Shown piece by piece: positions 53,450-60,733 of a DNA stretch of 64,000 nt. How positions within the stretch are numbered: position 1 is the first letter of the stretch; every line of letters starts with the position of its first letter. A program made the translations under genes and the position numbers. Source of the stretch: Micromonospora sicca. Lineage in GTDB: Bacteria; Actinomycetota; Actinomycetes; Mycobacteriales; Micromonosporaceae. The stretch lies in the NCBI RefSeq assembly GCF_003172935.1, contig NZ_QGKS01000361.1, positions 1 to 64,000 on the forward strand, in the 5' to 3' direction. Below the pieces are notes generated by a model that saw nothing but the letters and a program-made list of their open reading frames with translations, was not told the origin of the DNA and did not search any database.

Positions 53450-55149
53450 TCCGGCAGCTGGACGTGGACGGGGTGCCCACGCTGATGGCACCCACCGCCG
53501 GGCCGATGCGCGCCGGGCTGACCTTCCGGGTCGGCACCGCCGACGAGACCCTGGCCCGCAGCGGCATCACCCACCTGCTGGAACACCTGGCGCTCGCCCC
53601 GCTCGGGCTGACCGACTACCACTTCAACGGCGCCACCGCGCCGACCTTCACCTCCTTCTACATGCAGGGCTCCGAGTCCGATATCGCCGGTTTCCTCACC
53701 GCCGTCTGCCACACCATCCACGACCTGCCGATGGCCCGGCTGGAGGTGGAGAAGGAGATCCTGCGCACCGAGTGGAGCAGCCGCGGCAACACGGCCGTCG
53801 ACGCGCTGCCGTTGTGGCGGCACGGCGCCCGCGACCACGGCCTGAGCAGCTACCCGGAGTTCGGGCTGTACGCCCTGACCGAGCACGACCTGCGGTACTG
53901 GGCGGCCCGCTGGTTCACCCGCGAGAACGCGGTGCTCTGGATCGCCGGCGACCGGGTACCCGCCGGGCTGCGGCTGGCGCTGCCCGCCGGCGTACGGCAG
54001 CCGGTGCCGCCGGTGTCGTCGGCGCTGCCGCGCACCCCCGCGTACTTCGTCAACGGCTCGCGGGCCGTGGTGCTGGACTCGGTCGTGCGGCGCCGGACCG
54101 CCGCGGGCGTCTTCGCCGGGGTGCTGGAGCGCGAGATGTACCGCTCGCTGCGCCAGGAGGACGGGCTCTCCTACACCATCAACACCGGGTACGAGCCGCG
54201 CGGCGACGGCCACGCCACGCTGCGCGCCCTCGCCGACGCGCTGCCCGAGAAGCAGGACGCGGTGCTCGGCGGCTTCATCGACGTGCTGGCCAAGCTGCGG
54301 GTCGGCCGGATCGAGCAGGCCGACCTGGACGCCACCGTGGCCAAGCGGGAGGACACCCTCGGCACCGCCGAGGTGGACGCCGCGCGGCTGCCCGGCCAGG
54401 CGGTGGACCTGCTCACCGGCCAACCCACCGTCACCGTCGACGAACTCCGCGCGGAACTCAAGACCGTCACCCTCCCCGACCTGCACCAGGTGGCCCAGGA
54501 GGTCACCGCCACCGCGCTGCTGATGGTGCCCGACGGCACCACCGCCGACTGGGCCGGCTTCGCCGAGGCGCCCACCCGCTCCACCCACACCCTGCCCGGC
54601 ACCGCCTACCGGGAACGGGAGGGCGACGGCGAGCTGCGGGTCGGCGTGGACGGCGTCAGCTACGTCGGCCCCGGCGGCCCGCTCACCGTCCGGTACGCCG
54701 AGTGCGCCGCCCTGCTCGCCTGGCCGGACGGCGCCCGCCGGCTGATCGGTCACGACGCCATCTCGATGCACATCGAGCCGACCCTGTTCGACCTGCACCC
54801 CGCCGCCATCGGCGTGATCGACCAGCAGATCCCCGCCGACCGGCGGGTCCCCATGCCGGCCCGCCCGCCGGAGAAGATCCCCCAGCCGTACGCGGCCGCC
54901 AACCGGCCGCACCCGCAGCAGCGCCCGGCCCCGGTGCAGCGGTCCTGGTGGGAGATCCCGCTGATGGTGCTCAGCGGCCTCGCCACCCTCGGCGTCGGCG
55001 GGATCACCCTGCTGCTCACCTTCGGTCTCTTCGTCGCCGACGAGTCGGACGGTGACATCGGCTGGCTGTGGGGCATGGTCGGGGTGGGCTGGCTGCTCAC
55101 TGTTATCCTCGCGTTGCCCATCGTGCTGTTGCGGCGGCGGAGACACTGA
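53446..55149 (+). CDS. M16-like (insulinase fold) metallopeptidase with C-terminal membrane anchor
   Basis: This 567-residue protein carries the inverted zinc motif HxxEH as HLLEH at residues 43-47 and a downstream helix RLEVEKEILRTEW whose Glu could be the third ligand. The spacing of about 55 residues is shorter than the usual 70-76. A second M16 half (about residues 185-340) contains the YRSLRQEDGLSYTINTGYEPRG strand region. The C-terminal 70 residues hold two membrane helices (LMVLSGLATLGVGGITLLLTFGLF and GWLLTVILALPIVLL). TTG start, coupled to the preceding gene. It may process peptides at the membrane; the target is unknown. Confidence 0.82.
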   Translation: MIRQLDVDGVPTLMAPTAGPMRAGLTFRVGTADETLARSGITHLLEHLALAPLGLTDYHFNGATAPTFTSFYMQGSESDIAGFLTAVCHTIHDLPMARLEVEKEILRTEWSSRGNTAVDALPLWRHGARDHGLSSYPEFGLYALTEHDLRYWAARWFTRENAVLWIAGDRVPAGLRLALPAGVRQPVPPVSSALPRTPAYFVNGSRAVVLDSVVRRRTAAGVFAGVLEREMYRSLRQEDGLSYTINTGYEPRGDGHATLRALADALPEKQDAVLGGFIDVLAKLRVGRIEQADLDATVAKREDTLGTAEVDAARLPGQAVDLLTGQPTVTVDELRAELKTVTLPDLHQVAQEVTATALLMVPDGTTADWAGFAEAPTRSTHTLPGTAYREREGDGELRVGVDGVSYVGPGGPLTVRYAECAALLAWPDGARRLIGHDAISMHIEPTLFDLHPAAIGVIDQQIPADRRVPMPARPPEKIPQPYAAANRPHPQQRPAPVQRSWWEIPLMVLSGLATLGVGGITLLLTFGLFVADESDGDIGWLWGMVGVGWLLTVILALPIVLLRRRRH

Positions 55150-55212
55150 GAGACCGCCCGTTTCGGTGGTGGCCGGTGATCGACCGGGCGGGTTACGATC
55201 CGGCGCGGTAAC

Positions 55213-55289
55213 GGGGCGGTAGCTCAGCGGGTTAGAGCAGGGGACTCATAATCCCTCGGTCGCGGGTTCGAGTCCCGCCCGCCCCACCA
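55213..55289 (+). tRNA. tRNA with CAT anticodon (Ile2 or elongator Met), integration target
   Basis: Acceptor GGGGCGG (55213-55219) pairs with CCGCCCC (55279-55285), and ACCA is encoded. Anticodon CAT is at 55247-55249. The normal 1-72 G-C pair excludes initiator tRNA. I cannot separate lysidine-modified tRNA-Ile from elongator tRNA-Met with certainty. Its 3' half, from the anticodon loop, is the attachment sequence repeated at 59853. Confidence 0.93.
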
Positions 55290-55296
55290 CGCGAAA
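55245..55296 (+). repeat. attL: 52-bp attachment repeat within the tRNA gene
   Basis: The 52 bases from the anticodon loop to six bases past CCA plus C recur exactly at 59853-59904. Beyond one mismatch, seven further bases (CCCTGGT) also match. The integrase gene lies immediately to the right. Confidence 0.92.
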
Positions 55297-55303
55297 GCCC
55301 TGG

Positions 55304-56410
55304 TCAGCCATGGTGACGGCGACCCGGGTGAACCGCGTCAAGATCCGGACCAACGCCGTCGGTCCGCACTGAGTCCGCAGCAGCACGAGCCGCAGCACGG
55401 TCGAGGCGGTCGGCGACCTGGTCCAGGTCGTCCTCGAACAGGTTCGCGTAGACGTCCAGAGTCATCGCCGCCGAAGCGTGCCCGAGCATCCGCTGGACCG
55501 CCTTCACATTCGCTCCCTCGGCCACCGCGAGACTGGCCGCCGTGTGCCGCAGCTCGTGCGGTGTGAGGCCGGCGAGACCGATCGACGCCGCATCGCGGTC
55601 GAAGACCCGGCGCCGGAAGTTGTTGTTCCGCAGCACCTCGCCACCCGGGGACGTGAATACCAGCTCGTCACGGGCGCGGCCCGCCACCTGCGCGGCCATC
55701 GGCTCGACCAGGAAGCGGGGGAGCGGTACGGACCGGCGATGGTGCGTCTTCGGCGTACCGAATATCGCCCTCCCGTTGACCTCGGTCACCGACTCCGCCA
55801 CCAGGAGCCGCCGCCGCACAAGGTCCACCCGTCGCACCCGGAGGGCGGCCAGCTCACCCCAGCGCAACCCCGTGTAGGCCAGCACGCGGACGATCAGCCC
55901 GTGCGGCTCTGCCGCCGCGGCGAGCTCGCCGACCTGGGTGTGCGTCAGGAAGACCTTCTCCGCCCGTCCCACCCGTGGCAGGCGCACACCCGTTGCAACG
56001 TTGCGGGTCAGCCGGCCATCACGAACCGCCAGCGCCAGCAACAACGAGAACACCCGATGCGCTTGCCGAACCGTGGAGGGCGCAAGCCCCGCCTCGGTCA
56101 TGCGGCGCACCCATTCCCCAACGTCGGCGTGCGTCACTGCCGAAAGCGGAACGCGGCCCCACACCGGCAGGACCTGCATCCGGAGCAGGCTGGCGTACCG
56201 CTGGCGGGTCGACGGCTTGAGCTGCACCTGATTGTCCAACCACCGGGCGGCCCAATCGCCGACCGTGACGCGCGTCAGAGCCGGGTCGACCCATTCACCG
56301 CGGGCGAGTGCCGTCTTCACCGAGGCGAGCCACCGGTCGGCGTCAACCTTGCGGTCAAAGTACCCAGCATACTCCTTGCCGGAGGCATCCCGGTACCGGG
56401 CGCGCGCCAC
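55304..56410 (-). CDS. int: Tyrosine-type site-specific integrase, N-terminus probably frameshifted
   Basis: This 368-residue recombinase has the catalytic set visible: Arg in AYTGLRWGELAAL, His-x-x-Arg in LTPHELRHTAASLA, His in RMLGHASAAMT and the nucleophile Tyr in LDVYANLFEDD. The N-terminal arm-binding part starts abruptly at GTG 56410, directly after an in-frame TAA. The expected start, ATG 56439, overlaps the excisionase stop (ATGA) and reads MSVVRRPDGKWRA before leaving the frame in a CGCGCGC run. A 2-bp GC expansion there would explain it. Whether the GTG product is active is open. Confidence 0.85.
   Translation of the reverse strand: MARARYRDASGKEYAGYFDRKVDADRWLASVKTALARGEWVDPALTRVTVGDWAARWLDNQVQLKPSTRQRYASLLRMQVLPVWGRVPLSAVTHADVGEWVRRMTEAGLAPSTVRQAHRVFSLLLALAVRDGRLTRNVATGVRLPRVGRAEKVFLTHTQVGELAAAAEPHGLIVRVLAYTGLRWGELAALRVRRVDLVRRRLLVAESVTEVNGRAIFGTPKTHHRRSVPLPRFLVEPMAAQVAGRARDELVFTSPGGEVLRNNNFRRRVFDRDAASIGLAGLTPHELRHTAASLAVAEGANVKAVQRMLGHASAAMTLDVYANLFEDDLDQVADRLDRAAARAAADSVRTDGVGPDLDAVHPGRRHHG
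55361..55378. repeat. Arm-type repeat, copy 1 (inside the int 3' end)
   Basis: GGTCCGCACTGAGTCCGC. The pattern GGTCCGCA-N3-AGTCCGC occurs three times in the element (here, 58931 and 59736). This copy is about 65 bases from the attL core. Confidence 0.6.
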
Positions 56411-56435
56411 TTACCGTCGGGGCGCCTGACCACGC

Positions 56436-56624
56436 TCATCGCTCGGCCGCCTCGTCCAACCAGGCACGCACGTCGGCGGGGTTATAGCGCAGGTGCCGGC
56501 CGACCCGAGACGCCCGCGGCCCGATCCGCCGGTAGCGCCACTGATAGAGGGTGCTCACCGGTACGCCGAGGAAGGTCGACACGTCTTCAGCCGTCCACAG
56601 CGGTTCGATCGTCCGGGCCCTCAT
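56436..56624 (-). CDS. xis: Excisionase / AlpA-like helix-turn-helix protein
   Basis: The 62-residue protein is an AlpA/MerR-like winged helix: LWTAEDVSTFLGVPVSTLYQWRYRRIGPRASRVGRHLRYNPADVRAWLDE is the standard sequence of excisionases next to integrases in actinomycete elements. Its ATG overlaps the stop of the rep remnant (56621-56624), and its own stop overlaps the original integrase ATG at 56439. It would bend att DNA and direct Int towards excision. Confidence 0.9.
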   Translation of the reverse strand: MRARTIEPLWTAEDVSTFLGVPVSTLYQWRYRRIGPRASRVGRHLRYNPADVRAWLDEAAER

Positions 56625-56989
56625 GCCGCTCCCTCCTCATTCGTGGCAGTTGCCGAAACATCGGGTGGTGCCTGATCACGTCTCGCGGCATCGAGTTGGG
56701 CACGCCACTGGATGCGCTCGGAGCTCGCGCGCAGGACCCGGTGGCCGAGGGGCGGCACGTCCGGATCGGTCGGCTCGGCGAGTTCCCAAGCGTGCCGTTG
56801 TTCGCCGCCGGCCGGCGCGGTGGCCGCGTCGGTGGTGACGCCGAGCAGGGCCTTGACCCACTCCCGCCGGTCGGCCCGGTGGTCGGCCAGAGTCTTCCCC
56901 GACCACTGCCGAGAGATCAGGACACGTCGGCCGCCGATGCCCAGGGTTTCCCGCTTGTGGACCTTGTTCTTGCAGTTCCCCGGCTTCAA
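56621..56989 (-). pseudogene. C-terminal remnant of a RepSA-like replication initiator
   Basis: The residues KPGNCKNKVHKRETLGIGGRRVLISRQWSGKTLADHRADRREWVKALLG are what I expect at the C-terminus of pSAM2-type replication initiators. This frame can begin only at TTG 56989. The preceding fragment LLYGVQPKKPGP lies one frame away at about 57000-57035 and runs into TGA, a frameshift consistent with one lost G. Upstream of that the coding sequence stops at the GGAGACTAGAC repeat at 57042. So only about a quarter of Rep survives. The stop overlaps the excisionase start. Confidence 0.75.
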
Positions 56990-57041
56990 ACCGGGCCGGG
57001 CTTCTTGGGTTGGACGCCGTAGAGCAGCCTTCTCGGCGAGC

Positions 57042-57066
57042 GGAGACTAGACGACTGTCTAGTCTC
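57042..57066. repeat. Palindrome and first copy of a 14-bp island repeat
   Basis: GAGACTAGAC (57043-57052) and GTCTAGTCTC (57057-57066) form a perfect 10-bp inverted repeat with a 4-base loop. The 14-mer GGAGACTAGACGAC at 57042-57055 recurs twice at 57870-57897. Confidence 0.85.
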
Positions 57067-57116
57067 ACCCCTTGAACCCGCCCAGATCCGTCCCAGCTGA
57101 TGCTTGACGTTTGGCC

Positions 57117-57824
57117 CTAGACGCCGAGTGTGTTGCCCGCTGCTAGAAGCAGGTGGCGCCATTCGTCGTACGGGAAGCCTGCCGGGTCGTCTGTGGGCTG
57201 GGCGCGCATGCTGTAGAAGGGGTAGTCGTTGTCGGCCTCCTGGACGGCGTAAAGGTTGCCCGGCTGGTCGCGGGTCCAGGAGACGCCGCGTCCGCGGAAG
57301 TCGCGGCGTGAAAGCCAGTCGGTGACGTTCGGCCAGTAACGAGCCCAGCCAGCGGGGCGCAGTGACTCGAACACCTTGTGCATGGTCGACGCGATCTGCT
57401 CGACGTCATCGTCGTCGTGCACGCTGACGAAGCGGCACAGCAGGACCAGCGTGGGACCCGGGTGCGGCATCAGCGGGTCGAGGGCAGCTACCGCACGGCA
57501 GATGAAGTCAAGTTCCCACCACCGGAACGCGAACGGATGCCAGTGAGCCATGTCGTCCCAGCCGATGCTGCGAACGCCGTCCGAGGTCGGGGTGCGGATA
57601 CCGAGCTCGTAGGAGTCGTACCGGCCCTGCACCTCAAGCACGACCTGGCAACCGCCACCTACGGGCAACTCGACGGTGGCATCCGGGACCCGCGCGGCAC
57701 CCTCCGCGTCCAAGAAGAACGTCTGCCAGAAAGCCGGATCATCAAATCGCTCACGAAGACTACGGGGAACCGGCATCGCCGCAGGGTACCGGCCGCAGTA
57801 ATTGAGCATCGCCCCGTCCGTCAC
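57117..57824 (-). CDS. Unknown protein carried by the element
   Basis: I do not recognise the family. The 235-residue protein is soluble, acidic and rich in Trp, Tyr and Phe (WDDMAHWHPFAFRWWELDFICRAVAALDPLMPHPGPTLVLLCRFVSVHDDDD). This composition resembles immunity proteins and SMI1/SUKH-like folds, but no motif proves it. GTG at 57824 starts the longest form; ATG 57809 or 57770 are alternatives. It stands alone between copies of the GGAGACTAGACGAC repeat, which flank it on both sides and suggest the gene arrived as a cassette. Confidence 0.65.
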   Translation of the reverse strand: MTDGAMLNYCGRYPAAMPVPRSLRERFDDPAFWQTFFLDAEGAARVPDATVELPVGGGCQVVLEVQGRYDSYELGIRTPTSDGVRSIGWDDMAHWHPFAFRWWELDFICRAVAALDPLMPHPGPTLVLLCRFVSVHDDDDVEQIASTMHKVFESLRPAGWARYWPNVTDWLSRRDFRGRGVSWTRDQPGNLYAVQEADNDYPFYSMRAQPTDDPAGFPYDEWRHLLLAAGNTLGV

Positions 57825-57869
57825 GCATGTGGTGGGACGCGAGTGTCAAGCAGGTCCCGTGACGGGAAC

Positions 57870-57897
57870 GGAGACTAGACGACGGAGACTAGACGAC
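57870..57897. repeat. Two tandem copies of the 14-bp island repeat
   Basis: GGAGACTAGACGAC is present twice head to tail at 57870-57883 and 57884-57897. It is identical to the copy at 57042-57055. Together they bracket the gene at 57117-57824 in direct orientation. Confidence 0.9.
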
Positions 57898-57929
57898 GGG
57901 TTTGCCGAATTGGCCTCTTTAGGATCAAG

Positions 57930-57950
57930 GCGGCCCGCAAAGCGGGCCGC
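57930..57950. terminator. Perfect 9-bp hairpin with AAA loop
   Basis: GCGGCCCGC (57930-57938) pairs with GCGGGCCGC (57942-57950). It lies upstream of the minus-strand gene at 57117-57824 and not past any gene end, so termination is only one possible role. Confidence 0.4.
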
Positions 57951-58114
57951 GCCGGCCCGGCCCCGGCCTGCTGGCGACCTCCGGCCGGCATCGGCCGGGC
58001 CGGCCGGCCACGCTTGGGGACGACACGATCCGAAGACCTCAGGGCTCCGCCCCGAACCCCGACCCTCCTCAGAGATGCCGCCGCAGATCACCTCGCCGGC
58101 CACCACAAGGGCTA

Positions 58115-58188
58115 CCAGCCTCCCCGGACGGGGCCAAGGTCGTTCGTCCGGCAGGGCGCTCCACCTTGTCCCCGTCCGGGGAGGCTGG
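58115..58188. repeat. 26-bp inverted repeat, 25 of 26 paired
   Basis: The left arm 58115-58140 (CCAGCCTCCCCGGACGGGGC...) and right arm 58163-58188 differ at one position. The loop is 22 bases. In RNA or single-stranded DNA this would be one of the most stable structures in the window; a single-strand origin or a regulatory hairpin of the element is possible. Confidence 0.8.
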
Positions 58189-58272
58189 ACGGTCTACGAC
58201 TGCCCGACGAGGAGATCCGCTCCACCACCGCCCGCGCCATCGCTGTTGCAACTTCGGCCGGTTTGTCGGCGG

Positions 58273-58782
58273 TCAGGCAAGTAGCGCCCGAAGCTGCCCT
58301 ATTGCGTCCAGCACCTCGGCGCGGTGCTTGCCATCCTTGATCCACGCGGGCAAGCGCTCAACCAGGGTCTGGCTTCCCATGTACTGGCCGCGTTCCCGCA
58401 ACCGAGCGGACACGTACGCCTCCAGCAGGTCCAGGTGCTCGGCGTTGTATGCCCAGAGCACTCGCCCACGGCACTCGATCGAAAGCCAGAGGGGTAGGCC
58501 GAAGTACGGGTCGTTCGGGCCCGAGAGCTCAGGCAATGCCCGCGCGTTGTTTGCGAGGCGAGGAGCCTCCCAGAGATCCGTGTACGCGCACCCCAGACAA
58601 CTGAGCCGACGGCGAAGCCAGAAATCATGCCGGGAACTGTCGGCCGATTCAGGGTCAGGACGGACCGAAGCCCGGCCGGCACAGCGCGGGCAACGGACGA
58701 AGATCTCGCCAGCAGACAAGCCGCGCAGCCAGGACTTCGGATCGCGGAAGCGTCCCGCGTTCCCTTCCTCGGCTGCTGTCAT
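58273..58782 (-). CDS. Zinc-ribbon protein of unknown function, island cargo
   Basis: The 169-residue protein has a four-cysteine ribbon: CPRC near residue 31 and CLGC near 62, with basic residues between (RHDFWLRRRLSC). A predicted alpha/beta part follows (LPLWLSIECRGRVLWAYNAEHLDLLEAYVSARLRERG), ending in helices that contain LVERLPAWIKDGKHRAEVLDAIGQLRALL. I know similar small proteins from actinobacterial genomes but no function. Its ATG lies just downstream of TACAGT and a TGGCTGTA direct repeat (58787-58808), so the message is probably nearly leaderless. Confidence 0.72.
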   Translation of the reverse strand: MTAAEEGNAGRFRDPKSWLRGLSAGEIFVRCPRCAGRASVRPDPESADSSRHDFWLRRRLSCLGCAYTDLWEAPRLANNARALPELSGPNDPYFGLPLWLSIECRGRVLWAYNAEHLDLLEAYVSARLRERGQYMGSQTLVERLPAWIKDGKHRAEVLDAIGQLRALLA

Positions 58783-59235
58783 AGATCAACTGTACAGCCA
58801 CCGATACAGCCAAGACCGCCGCCAACCGCCGACACCAACGGACGACGACGGACGGCCTGGCCAGGGATATCCCACCCGACCAGCCATCCGCGATCTTCTT
58901 CTAATCCCAAGGCCGCCGCCCAGCCGTGGCGGTCCGCACTTAGTCCGCCGAGTCCCGGCGCCGCCCATCGCGCAGCGGCCCCGGGTTGCCCTGGCTAACG
59001 ACTGCTCTGGTGGAAGACGCCCTGCAAGGTGCGGTAGACCGGCGATTCTCCGCGCTCGTAGCCGGACCAATTCCTCGACATAGATGTAGGGCGGGAAGCC
59101 GGTCAAGCCGATCTGGGTGCCGAGGATTGCGGAGCGGAGGCGCGGATGGCCCCCGGCGCGGCGGCCGACGCCTGCGTGCTCCGGCCAACCAGCAGGGACA
59201 GCGGTGTTGGGGGAACGGTGGCTATCCTCTCGGCC
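58783..59235. other. Non-coding or decayed part of the element
   Basis: I see no intact gene. One copy of the GGTCCGCA repeat is at 58931-58948. On the minus strand, frames around 58985-59100 carry ordered-looking fragments (IGLTGFPPYIYVEELVRLRARRIAGLP in one frame, NWSGYERGESPVYRTLQG in the next), which may be a decayed gene end that I cannot identify. Confidence 0.4.
58931..58948. repeat. Arm-type repeat, copy 2
   Basis: GGTCCGCACTTAGTCCGC, differing from copy 1 only in the three middle bases. It lies in non-coding DNA about 0.9 kb from attR. Confidence 0.6.
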
Positions 59236-59352
59236 ATGGTAGCTATTAGGCCGTGGCAGCTGTTGATCCTGGCGCTCTGCGTTCTCTTGCCGACTGCTGC
59301 GGCGATCGTTGGCGGGGTCTGGGCGGTCCGCCGATCTCGTAGCCGTCGCTGA
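59236..59352 (+). CDS. Tiny single-helix membrane protein (38 residues)
   Basis: The product starts MVAIRPWQLLILALCVLLPT, one hydrophobic helix (residues about 7-30), and ends in a basic tail, VRRSRSRR. The positive end would stay inside. ATG 59236 comes 8 bases after TATCCT (59223-59228), a fair -10, so the message could be leaderless. Codon use looks coding-like in third positions only in part. A real small gene is plausible, but it could be chance in this decayed region. Confidence 0.5.
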   Translation: MVAIRPWQLLILALCVLLPTAAAIVGGVWAVRRSRSRR

Positions 59353-59852
59353 GCCGCTGCCTCCACTGACAGTCGAAGCTGCCGGGCCACCCCACGGGCC
59401 ACAAGCGGGTGTCACCGGGGGCCAAGTCAGGCCATCCAGGACCGAACCGAACAGCGGCCACCCTGCAGGTCGATCCGATCTTGTGCGATTCCCAAGCTGA
59501 CAGCTTGCGCTCGGATCACCGGTCACCGTGACCATGTCGACGGCGATGAGGGACCGGGGCGCGATGTCGTACCCCCCTGCTACGGTGCGCCGCAGTTGGC
59601 CGGTCAGAGCAACCCCGTGTGGGACAGCGCGGCTACGGGGGGCGGGCACTGGTAGGTCCCCGGAGTGATCCCGGGACTGAATATCGGACACCGCGACCCG
59701 CCCCCCGCTACGCGCACCACGAGCCCGAGGTGAGCGGTCCGCATCTAGTCCGCAAGAGGTCGACGGACGGCGGGGGAGTGGTGCGAGATGTCGAGAGGTA
59801 TTTCCGCTGCTAAACCCCCATGTGCCCAGGTCGCCGGAGCCGGCAGTTTGAT
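59353..59852. other. Non-coding right end of the element
   Basis: No gene is supported. It contains the third GGTCCGCA-type repeat (59736-59753) and runs into attR at 59853. Confidence 0.5.
59736..59753. repeat. Arm-type repeat, copy 3
   Basis: GGTCCGCATCTAGTCCGC, about 100 bases from the attR core. With copy 1 it would flank the crossover site in the circular form, as expected for integrase arm sites. Confidence 0.6.
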
Positions 59853-59904
59853 CTCATAATCCCTCGGTCGCGGGTTCGAGTCCCGCCCGCCCCACCACGC
59901 GAAA
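59853..59904 (+). repeat. attR: second copy of the 52-bp attachment repeat
   Basis: It is identical to 55245-55296 and contains only the 3' half of the CAT tRNA gene from the anticodon loop on. It therefore cannot encode a tRNA and marks the right boundary of the integrated element. Confidence 0.92.
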
Positions 59905-59943
59905 ACCCTGGTAGCCGGGCAGGTGCCACAGTCCAGGTAACCC

Positions 59944-60552
59944 CTACCCGGGCTGGGAGATCGACTCACGGTTGATGTAGGCGACCTGGGCGGCGAAGGC
60001 CAGCAGAGCCAACACGCTGCCGAGGCCGATCGCGAACCCGGACGACAGCCCCGCGAGCCCGGTCAGCAGCGTGACCGCGAGCCCCACCAGCAGCGCGTTC
60101 ACCGCGCCCACCATCGCCGCCGTGGTCAGCAACAGCTGCGCCCGCCGGGGCGCGTTGCCGACCGCCGCCCAGGTGGCCCGCATGATGCCCTCGCCCTGCA
60201 CCGCGTCGGCGAAGAAGTCGTGCTCGCCGGCCAGCCGACGGTGGTAGTACGCCCGGATGCGCTGGATTCGCGCGAGATCCAGCTCGTTCTCCACCATGTT
60301 CTGGACCAGCCGCAGGAATGTGAGCAGTCCGGTGATCACCAGCGTCGGCAGCACCGCCCCGAGGTACGGCCGGACGAGCGCCGCGTTGCTGGCGACGAAA
60401 CCGAGCCCGATCAGCGCGGCGGAGAGCATGGTCAGGAAGACGGTCGCCCGGCCCACCGACTCGGTGACGGTCGCGCTGCGCGAGGTCTGAAGCACGAAAT
60501 GCTCGGTGGTCAGGGCGGTGAGCAGCGCCTGCTCGCGTTCTCTGTCGTCCAT
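59944..60552 (-). CDS. Four-helix membrane protein of unknown function, possible paralogue of 9951-10601
   Basis: The 202-residue protein has a soluble N-terminus (MDDREREQALLTALTTEHFVLQ), two helices (about residues 35-80), a polar loop with VENELDLARIQRIRAYYHRRLAGEHDFFADAV, and two helices near the end (QLLLTTAAMVGAVNALLVGLAVTLL and a final one). The overall pattern repeats that of the protein at 9951-10601. ATG 60552 is chosen because GAGGTG lies 4 bases upstream; the frame stays open further up without coding character. It lies just outside the integrated element. Confidence 0.75.
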   Translation of the reverse strand: MDDREREQALLTALTTEHFVLQTSRSATVTESVGRATVFLTMLSAALIGLGFVASNAALVRPYLGAVLPTLVITGLLTFLRLVQNMVENELDLARIQRIRAYYHRRLAGEHDFFADAVQGEGIMRATWAAVGNAPRRAQLLLTTAAMVGAVNALLVGLAVTLLTGLAGLSSGFAIGLGSVLALLAFAAQVAYINRESISQPG

Positions 60553-60733
60553 GCACCTCAGCGTCCGTGGCCGACAGGGGTCATCGTCACGATACGAGTG
60601 GCGAGGACGCACGGATCGGGAAAACGGACGGCCATGAACGGGGCACTGGGCGTCAAAGCGCGCATGTTTGCGGGAGGCCCCGTGGGTGGCGGTGGCGCTG
60701 GTGGACCGGGCGAACGACACCTACCATGAGCCG

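Larger units (their letters stand above)
57898..58272. other. Structured non-coding part of the element
   Basis: No gene is convincing. The region holds a 9-bp hairpin (57930-57950), a very GC-rich stretch with several GGCCGG blocks (about 57950-58010) and the 26-bp hairpin 58115-58188. It could contain a replication origin, a regulatory RNA or remnants of lost genes. Confidence 0.5.
55245..59904. mobile_element. Decayed integrative element (AICE-like) in a tRNA gene, about 4.6 kb
   Basis: It is bounded by the 52-bp att repeats and contains, next to attL, an integrase and an excisionase in the order int-xis-rep seen in pSAM2-type actinomycete integrative elements. The rep gene is cut down to its C-terminal part. 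No transfer (tra/FtsK-like) gene remains. The rest carries two unknown genes, repeats and structured non-coding DNA. I infer a remnant that may still excise but not replicate or transfer. Confidence 0.85.

Noticed and set aside
59853..59904. A second CAT tRNA gene
   Set aside because: Only the half from the anticodon loop to the 3' end is present; it is the attR copy, not a functional tRNA.
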